Below are positions 30,467 to 41,796 of a DNA stretch of 64,000 bases, piece after piece. Numbering within the stretch: the first letter of the stretch is position 1; each line of letters opens with the position of its first letter. Under the pieces are notes generated by a model. The model was given only the letters and a program-made list of their open reading frames with translations. It did not search any database and had not been told where the DNA came from. The stretch comes from Cylindrotheca closterium (Eukaryota > Bacillariophyta > Bacillariophyceae > Bacillariales > Bacillariaceae), in contig CAKOGP040002080.1 of the NCBI GenBank assembly GCA_933822405.4, positions 124,001-188,000 of the forward strand, written 5' to 3'. A program made the translations under genes and the position numbers.

Positions 30467-33400
30467 TCAAAAATTGCTGTTGCTTTCCTCTAGCATAATA
30501 CTTGCAGCCATGCCAGTGGGCAGCGCAAAATCTTCTTCTTCGATTTGTCCTCCCCAGTTCATCAATCCATCCACTAGGCTTTGCATCGACGCTGTCAAAA
30601 CTTCTGCCTCTTCTCTTGACTTTGAAGGAAGAGAAGATGCACTTTGGGAGTATGACTGTGTTGCTGATGGACTTGTTGACGCAGGACTCGTTGGTACGCT
30701 GATTTGAGAACCGCCCCCAGTCGCAACCGGAAGAGAAGTTGCACTAGCTCCAAAATCAAATGCGCCCATATTTATGTCGTCGTCTTCTTCGTTGTCTCCT
30801 TCCCCTTCCTCCGGAATCGGCGATGCAACAGCAAGTGGAAGAAGTGTGTCGGGCTCTGAAGCAAAACTTGTTGGAGAGATTTCTTGCCCGCCCATGACAT
30901 TTTGAAAAAGGTCATGTTCCACAGCAACAATTACTTGACCCTGGTTCAACTCTTGCCCATAAATAGTTGTTTTTGGCTCCTCCTCTACAAACGAAGGTTT
31001 TGGCTTGTACACCAATCGCTTTGTTTGGGTTGATGGAAATACAGAAGGACCGACAAAGCCATCGCGGAAACATGACCAAGCGTCCACAGAACGGCGGGTA
31101 GCTTCATGCTGTGATTTCGCATATGCCAAACATGTCTTAAGTACTTCCCGCTTTCTGTGTGCATTCCAGCACTTGACATCATGCGCCAATGCGAGTGTTG
31201 CCCTTCGTTTTGCTGTCTTTGCTTCGTGCTCAACTACAGTGGCTTGGATTGCATGACTCTGTGCAATCGAAGCTCTAGTTTGCGCGGCCCTTGCTGCGTC
31301 AACCGATGCGAACTTTCCTTCCAGAGCTTTTTGAGCGTCAGAGGCAGCGGTACTGGCAGCAACTTTCGCACTTGTCGCCGTCCTGGCCGCTCGAACCGTT
31401 GACCGAACATCCTCAGCTGCCGATACAGCGGAGCTTGCGAGCGAAGTTTGCCACGATAAATCTGTTGTTGAAAGCAAACTGGTGAACGAATCAAGCGATT
31501 AGAAGAAAAAGAAACAAGCCTTCTGCACATACCATCAATGAGCATGAGATCACTTTCGTCGAACACCTCTCTACTCTGTTCCACACTTGCGACACCCTTG
31601 AGCAAAGCGCGTTGTGCGATAAACTTCCCTCGGAGTCCCTCCCAAGAATCCAACCCTCTCAGCACATCAAGCTGTAATTCGAGTCTCTTTTTGCGCGCTT
31701 TGCCAATTCCACCACTGCTGGCCAACGAGCGAGACAAAGTATTATCCAGCGATCCGATTACTTCCCGGAGTTTATCAATGTTTTCGTCAACCGCCATTTC
31801 TCCAATATACACAGGTTGGCCATCCGCTTTGTCCCCAAGTTTTTCTTCCAAAGGCCCTCCGTATCTGAACCGAGCCTCTTTTGGCACTTCATCATCGTTG
31901 GTTATGTCCTCTTTGTCACTAGCAGCGAAGACTGTTCTTTCTGGAGTGGGCACTGGTAGTGGCAACAGGTCGTATCCAGATTGGTCCTCTGCTGCAGAAT
32001 CCGATTCCAATTCATCGCCAACTTGTATGACTCCTTCTTCGAATGATTGGTCTTGTCCTTGAACTGGGTTACCAGTTGACTCTAGCTGATCTGTTTGCTC
32101 TCCTTCGTCTTCGTTCCACGTAGATTTTCTGGAATGCCCAAAACTTGGAAGAGACGCATGCTGAAGCCGGGCACTAGCCGCTGGTAGTCCAGAAGTCTCC
32201 AAAACACCATGCAATTGAACCGCTACAGCAGCTTGGGCAGCGGTTCTTACCCAAGAAAGATTTGGTTGATTAGAACCAGAGCTGTTTCCAAAACCCAACT
32301 TGGGAATGTTTTCCGTTATTTCACTTGATACCCGGGAATGTTCTTGCAGCGACTTTTTGGCTGCTTCCAGACCTGATTGACTCGCCTGTGTCCAAGAAAG
32401 CAACAATTAGATTAGATTGTTTACGACGAATCCACAACAACGTGCAAATAACAAGAAAATCGTACCTTCAGAATTGTGTTCAGTGGAAACGACGTTGAAA
32501 GTGCAGGATGGTCCAAAAGGTAGTTGAGATATCGCTGCAATTGCCTAGAAGTGCTGTCTGGTGAATTGGGATTGTAGTAACTTTCAGGGATGGACATAGT
32601 CTGTATTGGTCGCTCTTGTCTGGAAGCGGACTGCAGCTTTGGAGTAGTCGTAGTATAACTCCCCCAAAAAGACTTTATGCCACTCTTGATCATGCCCACA
32701 CCAGCAGTAGCTGCGGCTGTCAAAGCATCACTCGTGCTGCTCATCGTGGAATCATCACCATATGACGAATTATGTTTTGGAAATGGAGGTAATATGCGCC
32801 CGCATAGAGTTCCCCCTAGGACTTTTTGCGAGACAAGAGTATCATTGAGCCATTTCATATCCTTCATCGATCGACGTACTGAAACAAAATCTGACATGTC
32901 ATCTCTATAATGGGTCAGGCAAAACTCGATATCATGGTTGGATCCATGGGAGGATAAACCAAGCGGAGGCCGTCCAAACAATTCCAGTTTGACACTACTG
33001 ATGCTATGGTTTCTATCCTTCCTCCGCTGCAGTACATCGTGTGCCGCCAAGAGTGAATGGTCCAAATCAAGTTCTGGTAGTGGAAGGCAAGTATGGTTTT
33101 CCCGTTCATACTCGGCCAACTGATTTGCTGATAGCGAAATAGGTGCTGCTGGTGGAGGAACATCGACAACAATCATTTCACTTCCCTGAGTTGTGTTGCG
33201 GTGCTTCAGAGTCTGCTGCAAATGGCGTCCAGAAAACCTTCGTTTCGCTTCCAAGTATTGTGCGAGAGCAATGAAACGGCAAAAGACAACCCATCCTTCG
33301 ACACCCAACTCAATCGATGAAAGATCATCAAAAACTTCAAATGTCGGGTTCAAACTGCACATAATGACGGATCTCCAGAGCTCTTCGAACGTTGGAGATT

Positions 33401-33743
33401 CGCCATTAGATTCAGTCAGTTTTAGGTACTCGTCTCTTTTCCAAAAGACAGGACATCTAATGGTGACGAATTCCTTCACCGTTTCTTTGGAGATATGTCC
33501 TTTCGAATCAATATCCATAATTGCAAACAGCTGAAGCGTAAACTCAAAATCTCTTCTGGAAAAGCATAATTCGTGTTTCGATTTGTCTTCCAGGAGAATT
33601 TCCAAAACATACTCCGTTCCATCATGCGAATCAAGACGACATAGTGAGCCTTGGTGAGGCAAACTTATACTTGATTGAGCTGGTGGTAGCGAAGAAGCAG
33701 AAGCACTCTTTGGAAAGGAAAACAAAACGTCATCGAAGTCCAT
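30467..33743 (-). CDS. PX-domain (sorting nexin-like) protein with EF-hand-like N-terminus and Ala-rich helical C-terminus
   Basis: Exons 32466-33743, 31533-32385 and 30467-31461 join in frame to 1041 residues. The N-terminal part has a degenerate EF-hand (DIDSKGHISKET) and an EH-like helical segment (FCRFIALAQYLEAKRRF). A PX domain follows, from FCLTHYRDDMSDFVSVRRSM through GRILPPFPKH, a Ser-rich insertion of about 60 residues, and RQLQRYLNYLLDHPAL. PX domains bind phosphoinositides on endosomes. Exon 3 encodes a long Ala-rich helical region with HRKREVLKTCLAYAKSQHEA and W/F positions that resemble the C-terminal helix of SNX-BAR proteins. The BAR assignment is tentative, but the PX call is good. 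The last 130 residues are disordered and acidic. Confidence 0.75.
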
Positions 33744-34402
33744 TGTTGTTTGATTGTGTTGCGACGTGTCACTTAGAGTGTCGTTTTCGTTTTAAAAAAA
33801 TGTGTAGCGATGTTCTCTCAACTTCTAGCGTTCTCTCAGTGCAGCATAGATGCCTAACACTGTGCGTCGTGGTGACTTTGACACGGCGTTGTGTCTCAGA
33901 ATTGGTGTAAAGATAGACTCAACGGAAAGACTTGTTCCGGCACGTTTCAGGTTTTGATGTAACAATAATGAGAACCAAGAAACTGAAGCTTCCTTGAGGC
34001 GGTAGTGATTGAAATTCTGATGTGCAAGTGACCAACAATGTGTCTCCAGGCTTGTACCAATCGTATTCTGTGAGTTGAGAACACGAATCAACTGAAGTTT
34101 GAATGGACAAGTGCGTTGTTATCACCTTTTTTCTCCTTTATTCTTTGTTGAAGAACTTGGTGACAACTCAAAAGAATTTCGTCAAAAGCTCTTCAAGTGC
34201 GTGTTCTGTCACAACGACAATGGACTTGAATGACCTGAACCTAAGATCAATGCAATGACATGGTCGAAGTAGTCATAGCTGACGTCGAATATTGATCGAT
34301 CGAAGTGATCGATGATGTATTAATACCGGTAGCCTACTACGAGTAATTTCATACCGGTATTAGGACTATTATAGTCTATCGTAGCATTTTTATCATCATC
34401 TT
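33744..34402. other. Intergenic, no gene seen; ATACCGGTAT palindrome
   Basis: About 660 bases between the PX gene start and the DUF1499 gene stop. Palindromic TACCGGTA occurs at 34324-34331 and again within ATACCGGTAT at 34351-34360. Small open frames here have no recognisable content. Confidence 0.45.
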
Positions 34403-35188
34403 TTATACTAGCTGATTTTGAATGGCGTAGTTTTGATGGGTATCAAGATCTACACCCTTGGCATCCCAACCCTTGGCGCGAAGTTTTGCTGCCAAATAGT
34501 TCAGTCTCTTTGCATTGACACCAAAGTCGAGGTATCCCAGACGGCTGCTGGATCGAACTTGAACCGATCTATCTCCATAGCCATCAATGAAAGCTAGTTC
34601 AAAGTCATCGATGTATCCATTCTTCAAACTTTCAAATTGAGCATATATGTATCCTTTTTCGGGGTTATTTGTGATAATCTTGAATCCACCTCCATCAATA
34701 CCGGATTGTCCTGGCTCGTATGCGTTCACGACATCGGCTAGTTGCTGAAAGGCAGCTTTCTTGTCTCCAAGACTTTCTGGCCACACCCAAGCAGGGAGAA
34801 AATGCTCTGCGTCATCTTCAGCATTTTCAGTGGAGCAGAAGCAATTTGGTGCTCCATTCGGTTTGCAATGTTGGAGTCCAATGTAATCCTCGCCAGCGAT
34901 GTCTTGTCTCTTTGAGACCCCAATATCCTTTGGCTTTCCTCCGCGTTGTTTGGGTCTATCGTCGTACTTGTCAGAGATTTTATTGTCAAATGAATTCGCT
35001 GGTGGTTGGAAGAGGGCGAAGGCCGATAGGCCTCCAAATGTAGAAACCACATCTCGTCGACTGATAGACGAACTCTTTTCTTTGCAACCACTACTGTGAG
35101 GAGATGATCCCACGAGTCCCTGCACTCCAATTAGAAGGGACAAAAAGGCTGATGTCCGAATCAAAGAAGATAATGTTGTCATAGTCAT
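34403..35188 (-). CDS. DUF1499 protein, predicted thylakoid lumen
   Basis: Single exon; 261 residues from the ATG at 35188 (an upstream in-frame ATG at 35233 would add 15 residues but weaken the signal peptide). The leader has a hydrophobic segment ([16 protein letters not shown]) followed by a twin-arginine-like [18 protein letters not shown], suggesting plastid import then lumenal export. The C-terminal 150 residues match DUF1499: [19 protein letters not shown], a YIYAQFES strand, [10 protein letters not shown] and [21 protein letters not shown]1499 proteins occur in cyanobacteria and plastids; their function is unknown to me. The gene points away from the DUF3593/DUF2499 gene, sharing a 164-bp promoter region. 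Confidence 0.8.
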   Translation of the reverse strand: MTMTTLSSLIRTSAFLSLLIGVQGLVGSSPHSSGCKEKSSSISRRDVVSTFGGLSAFALFQPPANSFDNKISDKYDDRPKQRGGKPKDIGVSKRQDIAGEDYIGLQHCKPNGAPNCFCSTENAEDDAEHFLPAWVWPESLGDKKAAFQQLADVVNAYEPGQSGIDGGGFKIITNNPEKGYIYAQFESLKNGYIDDFELAFIDGYGDRSVQVRSSSRLGYLDFGVNAKRLNYLAAKLRAKGWDAKGVDLDTHQNYAIQNQLV

Positions 35189-35352
35189 TTGTCTGAGCGA
35201 TTGGTGAAAAGAAATACTGCAAGCCCGAAGCATCAGTGGAGATCATCACACTCGATTTTAGGAATGAGGTTACAAAAAGTGACGTGTTATGTTCGACTTG
35301 CTGGATCAAAAAAAGATTCTCCAGAATCCAACATCACGAAACAGTTCAGAAG

Positions 35353-36771
35353 ATGAGGAAATTCAATCTACCGGTAGGATTGCTGTGCCTCCTTCTTCTT
35401 AAAGGGTCCCGAGCCTTTCTCCCTAACAATGGGTTTCGAAGGACAATCACTAGTGAAACAAGAGAGGCTCCTAAAATCTACAGTGACCAAAAAATTTCCC
35501 TAACATCATTGAATCTGGCCGTCGATCTTGCTTCGAGTTCTGAGCTGTTGTCGTCCTTAAGCTTGAACATTGATCGTGAGCAGGCTGAAGCTCTGGCGGG
35601 TCCTTTCTTTGGCGCAAGTCTTTTTCCATATTTGGCGTTTCTGTATTTTTTGAATGTGAAGGAAAACAACTGTCCGAAAGGTGTGACTGTAGGCTTTGCT
35701 ACTTGCCTCCTCTTTGTGTTCTTGACCATCCCGGCAGCGATTACGGCTCAGGTCCTGTATGGAGTTTCCCTAGCAGATTCAGATTGGCTACATGGATCTG
35801 CCGAGTCTCTATTGACGATTACTAATTTGGTCACTGTCATTGCCTTTCGACAAGCTCTTGAAGCCAAGGAGAAGAATCTTCCAATGCCACAAAGTGCGAC
35901 CAGTTGGGGACCCATGACATCACTCATGCTTGGTCTCACCGGAGTTGCAATTGTCACTGCGGTTGTTCCTGCTGTCCTGGGTCCCACCGTTCACACCCCT
36001 TATCTAGCCGGCTTCATGGATCTGCCGCTTTCCCTTGACGGATTTGGAGCGAACCCTGAACCAGAGAACGCACTCACTATTGCAACTTGGATCATTCATG
36101 TATCCAGTCTCGTAGAGTTCCTTGTAGCTATGGGATTTGCTTGGCGATGGGCTGACATTGTCGACAATCCGACATGGAAAGGTCTTACATGGGGTTTGTT
36201 GCCATTGCACAGTTCTGGTATTACTGCATGCACATATCATCTTTTCTTCAATCGCATTCCCGGTGAGTGATCTTTCTCTATGCGGCCTATTCATTCGTAT
36301 TCGATATGATGGCTTTCTCACTATTGTACAGTGTTGGTACCACTGCAGGCCCTACTGACATGTGTGGGTAATACAACAGCTGCAATTGCCACCTATCGAA
36401 TTGCTCGCTCAAATGGGTGGCAGCCAGACGTAGACGAAAGAATACAGAATACGGTGATCCCATTGTTGGATAAACTCACTAAAAGTCGTACTGGAGAATT
36501 TCAAACAAAAATTGTTGAGTCAGACTCATTGGTTGGTTTTGAAGATTTGGGCGCAGCATTGGCAGGGGATAACGATTATACCTTCCTAATCAAGCTTTTT
36601 GGAGGATGTGCTGCAGCTTCCTATGCCATCAAGTATGGGGAGTTGTACTTTGATTTTCCATACGAAGCAAATGTGTACTTAGGGTTCGCAGTGATTGGTG
36701 TCCCATCGGCACTGAACGCCTTCAAGTGGTACAAACGATCGCAAGATCCAACGTTTGAAGGATGGTTTTAA
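35353..36771 (+). CDS. DUF3593/DUF2499 (Ycf49-like) plastid membrane protein
   Basis: Exons 35353-36262 and 36332-36771 join to 449 residues. A signal peptide (LPVGLLCLLLLKGSRA) is followed by FLPNN, fitting the diatom plastid leader. The first membrane domain (GPFFGASLFPYLAFLYFLNV) matches DUF3593 and the second (ALTIATWIIHVSSLVEFLVA, then GLLPLHSSGITACTYHLFFN, crossing the intron to LVPLQALLTCVGNTTAAIA) matches DUF2499/Ycf49-like proteins. About seven to eight hydrophobic segments are visible. The family is shared by cyanobacteria, algae and plants and likely sits in the thylakoid or envelope membrane. Its activity is unknown. Confidence 0.8.
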
Positions 36772-36883
36772 GTTTTTTACGTGACGACAGTGGTAGTGTG
36801 ACTGGATGCTACGTAAACTTAGATTTATTAATAGTGAGTCATATAATCTTAGAGTTTGAAACGGGGTTATGTGTCAAGAAATT

Positions 36884-38152
36884 TTAGAGAGCCTTGATTG
36901 CGTCCGTCATTTTATTCAGATCCTGACAAAAGTTTGAAACCGCCTTATCCCAAACCATTTGATCCGAGTCTTCAGATTCGAATTCTAGTAGCCCCTCTAC
37001 TTGGTCAATCGAACCAGCCAATGATCCATCCATTATCATTCTAGCGGCAATCTTCTCTGCTTTTTCCGGTTTGACACCCAAGACAGCTGCCAATTCACTG
37101 AAAAATATGGAATCGTAAATTTTGCTAACAGCAATCATGTTGTGTTCCACTACTCCACGCTCCATAATGGTAAGACCATCTCCCATAACGGCCTTTTGGT
37201 GCGGTTGCAAAGAGGATTCAAATTTTTTCAACTCTTCCGGTTGCAAGATCTGGTGTTTGTACATTTTTGTAAGAATGACCGATTGGGTTTCAAATGTTGT
37301 AATGGCATCCAATTGAGACAATCGTTCATCCTTGTAGATCTATGTGGAACAAAAGTAACGACAAAAGAGTCAGTCTGATGAACCACACACAAAAGGAACT
37401 ATGAAAAAAGAGATAAATCATGTACTCACATGAGCTAGGACTCGTTGCCGCTGTGGTCCGCTGGGAGCTAAAATAGCACATGTTGCAGCTCGTCCAAGCA
37501 TTCCAAGAAGATCCTCAGCACGAATGATTTCACCAGGACTCTGACTCAAATCATGATAACGCGATGCCGCTTGCAAGAATTTTCGATTGGCATCCAACAC
37601 TCGAGCATAGGTCGATTTGTACCTCAAGATGAGTGTCATGTGCTGTTCTGGATTGGCAATGGCGGACACGACTCCACCGGCTTTGGTCACTGCCGAATCT
37701 GATTCCACAATTTCGTCTTCCTCGAGAAAACACTCTGCAATCTTTACAAAGACATCACACCTGTCCTGTGGAGTCATGTAGTAAACACTTTGGTCGTTAT
37801 CTTCCATCCTAGTTCCAGCAAGAATTCGTGCCGCTTCTGCATACTCGCCCTCTTCATTGACCTTGTAGTCAAATATCATTTGCCGGAGCTTGTTGTCAGC
37901 TGCGCCATCCACTGTGCTTGGAAGGTGTTTGAGTGTTTCCAGCATGACATTCATCATTTGTCCGGAAGAAAAGGCAGCTGGCAAAAAGCCTGGTGCAGCC
38001 ACCGCGGATTTGATGAAGTGAGCTGCCAAACTTCTCTGTTCCCCTTGGCCCACTGCTTGCCACGAATCGGGTCCAAAAGAAAAGACTCCTGCTAGTGTAG
38101 CATAGTCCTTGCTTTGAATTGCTGAGTCGATAGTTTGCGTGAAACGGTCCAT
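36884..38152 (-). CDS. CSN4: COP9 signalosome subunit 4 (PCI domain)
   Basis: Exons 37430-38152 and 36884-37339 join to 392 residues. Hallmarks of CSN4 are seen in order: KIAECFLEEDEIVESDSAV, LRYKSTYARVLDANRKF, AATCAILAPSGPQRQRVLAH, then across the intron IYKDERLSQLDAI, FESSLQPHQKAVMGDGLTI, VEHNMIAVSKIYDSIFFSEL and AEKIAARMIMDGSLAGSIDQ, the last being the winged-helix part of the PCI domain. CSN4 is a scaffold subunit of the complex that removes Nedd8 from cullins. Length is close to that of plant and animal CSN4. The promoter side has a GGTACCAGGTACC repeat at 38294-38306. Confidence 0.95.
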
Positions 38153-38961
38153 ACTAATTGTATCAAGTACTGTATTTGAAATGATTCATTCACATAAAAA
38201 GGCTTGTGTTTGGTGTTTGAGATTCTTTTTCAGTCTAGTCAGTCTATTGGGTCACGAGTTGTTCCGAACCAACCGGAATAGCACCATACAGTAGGTACCA
38301 GGTACCTCGTACAATCTGTTAAGAGCTTCAAAGGGTACCATACCGTTAGCTTTCTATAACCAAACTCATTGAAATTTAAGTTATACGAACCATCGAATAT
38401 GATTTCGCAGCTACAGAGAAGGAAATCTCTGCCCAGGGTGATTGCAAAGTGTTGACGGAAGGGACGGAGGAAGGCGAGGAAGCACCGAATAGTAGACCAC
38501 CCCTGCCACCTTGGACAGCAAGATGGATCGTTTCGATCTCAAACTGCTCCCATGGTTCCTTCCCTACATTGAGGTTTCGATATTGGCAGAGCAAAAAAAA
38601 ATAGGTACATGTGCGGTCCAATGGCTCCACTCCTACTAGCTTACAGCACTCTATTAGGCATCTTCTTCTTAGCGCATAATGAGATAATGCCTCAACGGTA
38701 GGCATACGAAACTATACCCGAAGCTCATATTTTCACACAAAGTTGTAAGTAGTTCTTCAAAGGAGTCGCTTCTCGAAGAAGGATTGCATAGTTCCAAGAC
38801 CGCAAACTATGAGAACCCGCTGTCACGCGGGAAATACCAAGCCACACCGTGAAACAGCGGCCTACATGGAAATTGGTTGAGTCTCAGGTGTAAAGAAATG
38901 GGTGGGTAGGTATCTTGCAGCGAAATGTGTCCTCGGTCATAGCAAATATCTAGCTTAAGAT
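38153..38961. other. Intergenic, no gene seen; GGTACC repeat
   Basis: About 810 bases between the CSN4 start and the metallothionein-like stop. GGTACCAGGTACC at 38294-38306 lies some 140 bases upstream of CSN4. A minus-strand open frame at 38376-38705 (109 codons) has no family features and no targeting peptide; I do not call it a gene. Confidence 0.5.
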
Positions 38962-39261
38962 CTACAACGAAGTGCAGTTGCTGCATCCACAAGGAGCACC
39001 ACCGAGTGGTGATTTTTGGCAACCATTAGACTTGTTGCAGCAGTCGCAGTTTGCTGACTTCATGCCACCTTGTCCACAGCACTGCCCACAGCACTTGCTG
39101 ACAGGAAGCTTCCAGTCTTTGGCCGGCTTGATGGCCGTAAGACAAGATGATGTTTTGGATCCACCAAACGCCAGCTTGTTGACAGGCGAGAACGAGGCTC
39201 CTTCTGGCACATTGATAGCGATAGCCAAGGCAGAGAGGGCAGCAGTAGTAGTCTTAACCAT
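38962..39261 (-). CDS. Small metallothionein-like Cys-rich protein, predicted plastid-targeted
   Basis: Single exon, 99 residues. The leader ends in EGASFSPVNKLAFGG, which fits the diatom plastid cleavage motif with an aromatic residue after the cleavage site. The mature half is Cys rich, with CC, CxC and CxxC clusters (SKCCGQCCGQ, NCDCCNKSNGCQ, CGCSNC), 11 Cys in about 45 residues plus Gly and Ser. That density is typical of metallothioneins that bind Cu, Zn or Cd by thiolates. I do not recognise a named family. Plastid location and metal binding are inferences from composition and leader. Confidence 0.68.
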   Translation of the reverse strand: MVKTTTAALSALAIAINVPEGASFSPVNKLAFGGSKTSSCLTAIKPAKDWKLPVSKCCGQCCGQGGMKSANCDCCNKSNGCQKSPLGGAPCGCSNCTSL

Positions 39262-39584
39262 TGTTCGATTCGGAAAAAATAACAGGAAAGTTCAAGGAAA
39301 GAAAGATATGTGAGTGGTCGGAGGGGTCTCGACGATGAATGATGGATGATGGGTGGTTCCGTACGGCACCAACAGTACCGGTACCATTTGATGTAATCGA
39401 AATTCTTCGCATTCATCATTCAAGGTCATGACAACCCCCGTTTCTATTTTGATACTCCCCAACATACTCCCCCTGTTTCGTCACACGACACGAACCCCTT
39501 TCTTCGTTGCTCGTGAAACAAGGCAATCTATAATCCGGAAGCACGGCCATTTTAAAAGTCTCCTGGAATATCATTGAATAGAAA
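39262..39584. promoter_or_regulatory. Divergent promoter region with GTACCGGTAC palindrome
   Basis: The 323 bases separate the metallothionein-like and PRA1 start codons. A perfect 10-bp palindrome GTACCGGTAC lies at 39375-39384, 114 bases upstream of the metallothionein-like ATG. Role inferred from recurrence in other upstream regions. Confidence 0.4.
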
Positions 39585-40377
39585 ATGTCAGTTTCAGTTG
39601 CACAAGGAAGTGAAGATGATTCTAGTGGATCGTCGGGTCGCAAGATTATTTTGAACTTTGAGACGGCACAAGCTTTCTTTTTCTCAATGTAAGTTGTTGT
39701 TGATTGTAATTGTTCTTATATGGGATTTCCAGTTAATCATTCCATGACGAGAAGACTCACCATCTTTCCACTCCATGAACACCAGCTTGTCGCGAATACG
39801 AAGTAGAGTTACAGTAGACACAATCCGCCCATTACCAGTTTTTCTCGGGATTACAGGCCAAACGATTGGTTTTAGTCCAGGAGCATTTACCAGCCCCGTG
39901 AGAAAATTTGACAAGTCGACCGCAGAAAAACTGAAATCGAGAATCAAGTTGAATCTCTCCTTTTTTCTATCAAATTATGCGCTAGTCTTTGCAGGGGTTG
40001 CCTTGGTGGTTGTAATGATGCATCCCAGAATCATTTTTTCCATCGTCACTCTTTGGGGTCTTTGGAGTTTCCACGAATTTCTGATCTCGAATGAAGTCAT
40101 TGTTTTTGGTCGCAACATTGGTACTTTGGTTTCGATTTCACATCGCTCTACTGCGTTGACGTTGATTTCCTTTGTGGTTATTGTTTCAATGTGCCTTCGT
40201 CCGGCAATCACAGTGATAGCATTGAGCGGGATTTTGGTGATGGCCCATGCGTTACTCCGAGATCCAAATCACTTGGAGATGCCTAATGCGCATGGTCGAA
40301 GAGGTGTGGATGATGACGATGAGGGGGGATATACTAGTGGGGGTTCAGGAGTTATTGTGGACCGTCCAATCGTCTAA
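39585..40377 (+). CDS. PRA1-family prenylated Rab acceptor membrane protein
   Basis: Exons 39585-39688 and 39786-40377 join in frame to 231 residues. The core follows PRA1: LNLSFFLSNYALVFAGVALV, a short loop with HPR, LWGLWSFHEFLISNEVIVFG, and two more hydrophobic stretches ending GILVMAHALLRDP. PRA1 proteins are four-helix ER/Golgi membrane proteins that interact with prenylated Rab GTPases. The acidic C-terminal tail (GRRGVDDDDEGGYTSGG) is variable in the family. The gene is 3.5 kb from the Rab geranylgeranyltransferase beta gene, a functional relation that may be chance. Confidence 0.88.
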
Positions 40378-40834
40378 AATACACTTGGGTTCTTAAAAGT
40401 CGGGATGGGATGGATTTATGGTCGACGAGCACGGATAGAGGCATCGCTGTCCCATTAGGTGTGTTTTGTTATCGGCTTGCTTGCTATCTTTTTGACCCTT
40501 TCTTTAAGCTCGAAGAATACAATGTGATTCCTGTGGCTGGACTGCCTTTTGCAAACTTTCTACCCGCTAGATCCGCATCAGTCCTTACCCATCAAAGCCT
40601 GATGTCATTAGATTTAACTTTTAAATCATTCTATAACTAAACAATTAGAGGCAATATCATAAACATCAAGTATCATGAGTGTATAGTTTACCGACAGGAA
40701 GCGGCTCACCTTACCTGGTAGTCGTTGCAGTCCCATTTTGGTCTTGCATGTTTCGTGCAAGCGTGACTGACTCAAAGGGAACACGCAACAAAGTTGCAAA
40801 CACACAGTTAACGAACAGACACAACAAGCATAGC
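40378..40834. other. Intergenic, no gene seen
   Basis: About 457 bases between PRA1 and the PH-like gene. The frame of the downstream gene stays open back to an ATG at 40679, so up to 52 more N-terminal residues are possible, but they lack coding character. No RNA or repeat recognised. Confidence 0.45.
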
Positions 40835-41683
40835 ATGAGTGCCATGGAACACCTTGCCGCACCCGCTCCGGAAGTTGAAGTTGCCGAAGCAGATAGAGCC
40901 ATCCCATCTGCGTCATTTGAAGTCGCCCCTGTTACTCCTTGTGAAGATGCCTCAGTCCAATCCGTTAGGAGTGTGGAACCAGCCATGACTGTCGATGATC
41001 CCAAAAAGCTTGCACCCCCGATGTCAAAAGAAGAAGCATCGCATCTCTCTGTTAAAGCTCTGAGGCGTTCTGGTATTGAATTCGAGTCCAAGGTATGCAT
41101 GATCTAGCCAATACTTGTGATTGTATGATCCACTATCTTATTTCCATCCATCTTGTGATTGTATGATCCACCATCTTCTTTCCATCCATCTTTTTCTATT
41201 GATCAACAGGCTGCTGTTATTCAAGGAGGAGTGAAAAAGGATATCTTTCGAAAATGTTTACCACTTTTCTTTGACGAAAGGGACTTCGTTTCTTACGGAG
41301 AGGTAGTTCGATATATGTTTATCAAGAACAACTGTATTCTTGTGTACACAGATGACACATCTCCCTTTCCCCTGTATGCGATTCAAATTTCAGACGTTAC
41401 AGTGGAACAAGAAGATCCAAGAAAGCCCGACAAATATTCTTTTACTGTGTCTCCTCAACCGAACACAAACAAGCCTGCAGAAAACATGTTGACGTTTATA
41501 TTGAGGGACAAAGTAAAGCGAAAGATTGCATACCAAGTGACATTCGATACAACTAATGACAAGAGTCTTGGGAAAATGTTCATGGATTTGTTCCAACGGA
41601 ACGCAAAAAAATATGGCGACGAAGTAATTACTGCTTCGGTTGTAGGTTCAAACTCGAAGATTGCAAAGAATCCAAAGCCTTAG
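40835..41683 (+). CDS. Unknown protein with PH-like domain
   Basis: Exons 40835-41092 and 41210-41683 join to 243 residues. The first 85 residues are Ala/Pro/Glu rich and likely disordered. The second exon encodes a compact domain: alternating hydrophobic strands (VRYMFIKNNCILVYTDD, LYAIQISDV, YSFTVSP, NMLTFILRD, AYQVTFDTT) and a final amphipathic helix (KSLGKMFMDLFQRNAKKY). A seven-strand barrel capped by one helix is the layout of PH domains, which bind phosphoinositides or proteins. I recognise no specific family, so the PH-like call is by secondary-structure pattern only. The intron holds a 38-bp tandem duplication. Confidence 0.6.
41114..41191. repeat. Two 38-bp direct repeats inside an intron
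   Basis: CTTGTGATTGTATGATCCAC followed by a CT-rich stretch occurs at 41114 and again at 41152 with two or three mismatches. It lies wholly inside the intron of the PH-like gene just before the 3' splice site, so it duplicates the polypyrimidine and branch-point region. Confidence 0.8.
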
Positions 41684-41796
41684 CTTCAGATTCTTTCAGT
41701 CGTCCGACTGACAGTCTATCGGCCTTGTTTCATAGGCAGCATGTGATACATAATGTACGAAAAGTAAAGGATTAGATATATAGTTGAAGGTATTGT

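Noticed and set aside
38376..38705. Minus-strand open frame of 109 codons upstream of CSN4
   Set aside because: No domain, no targeting peptide, odd composition, and it sits in a probable promoter region.
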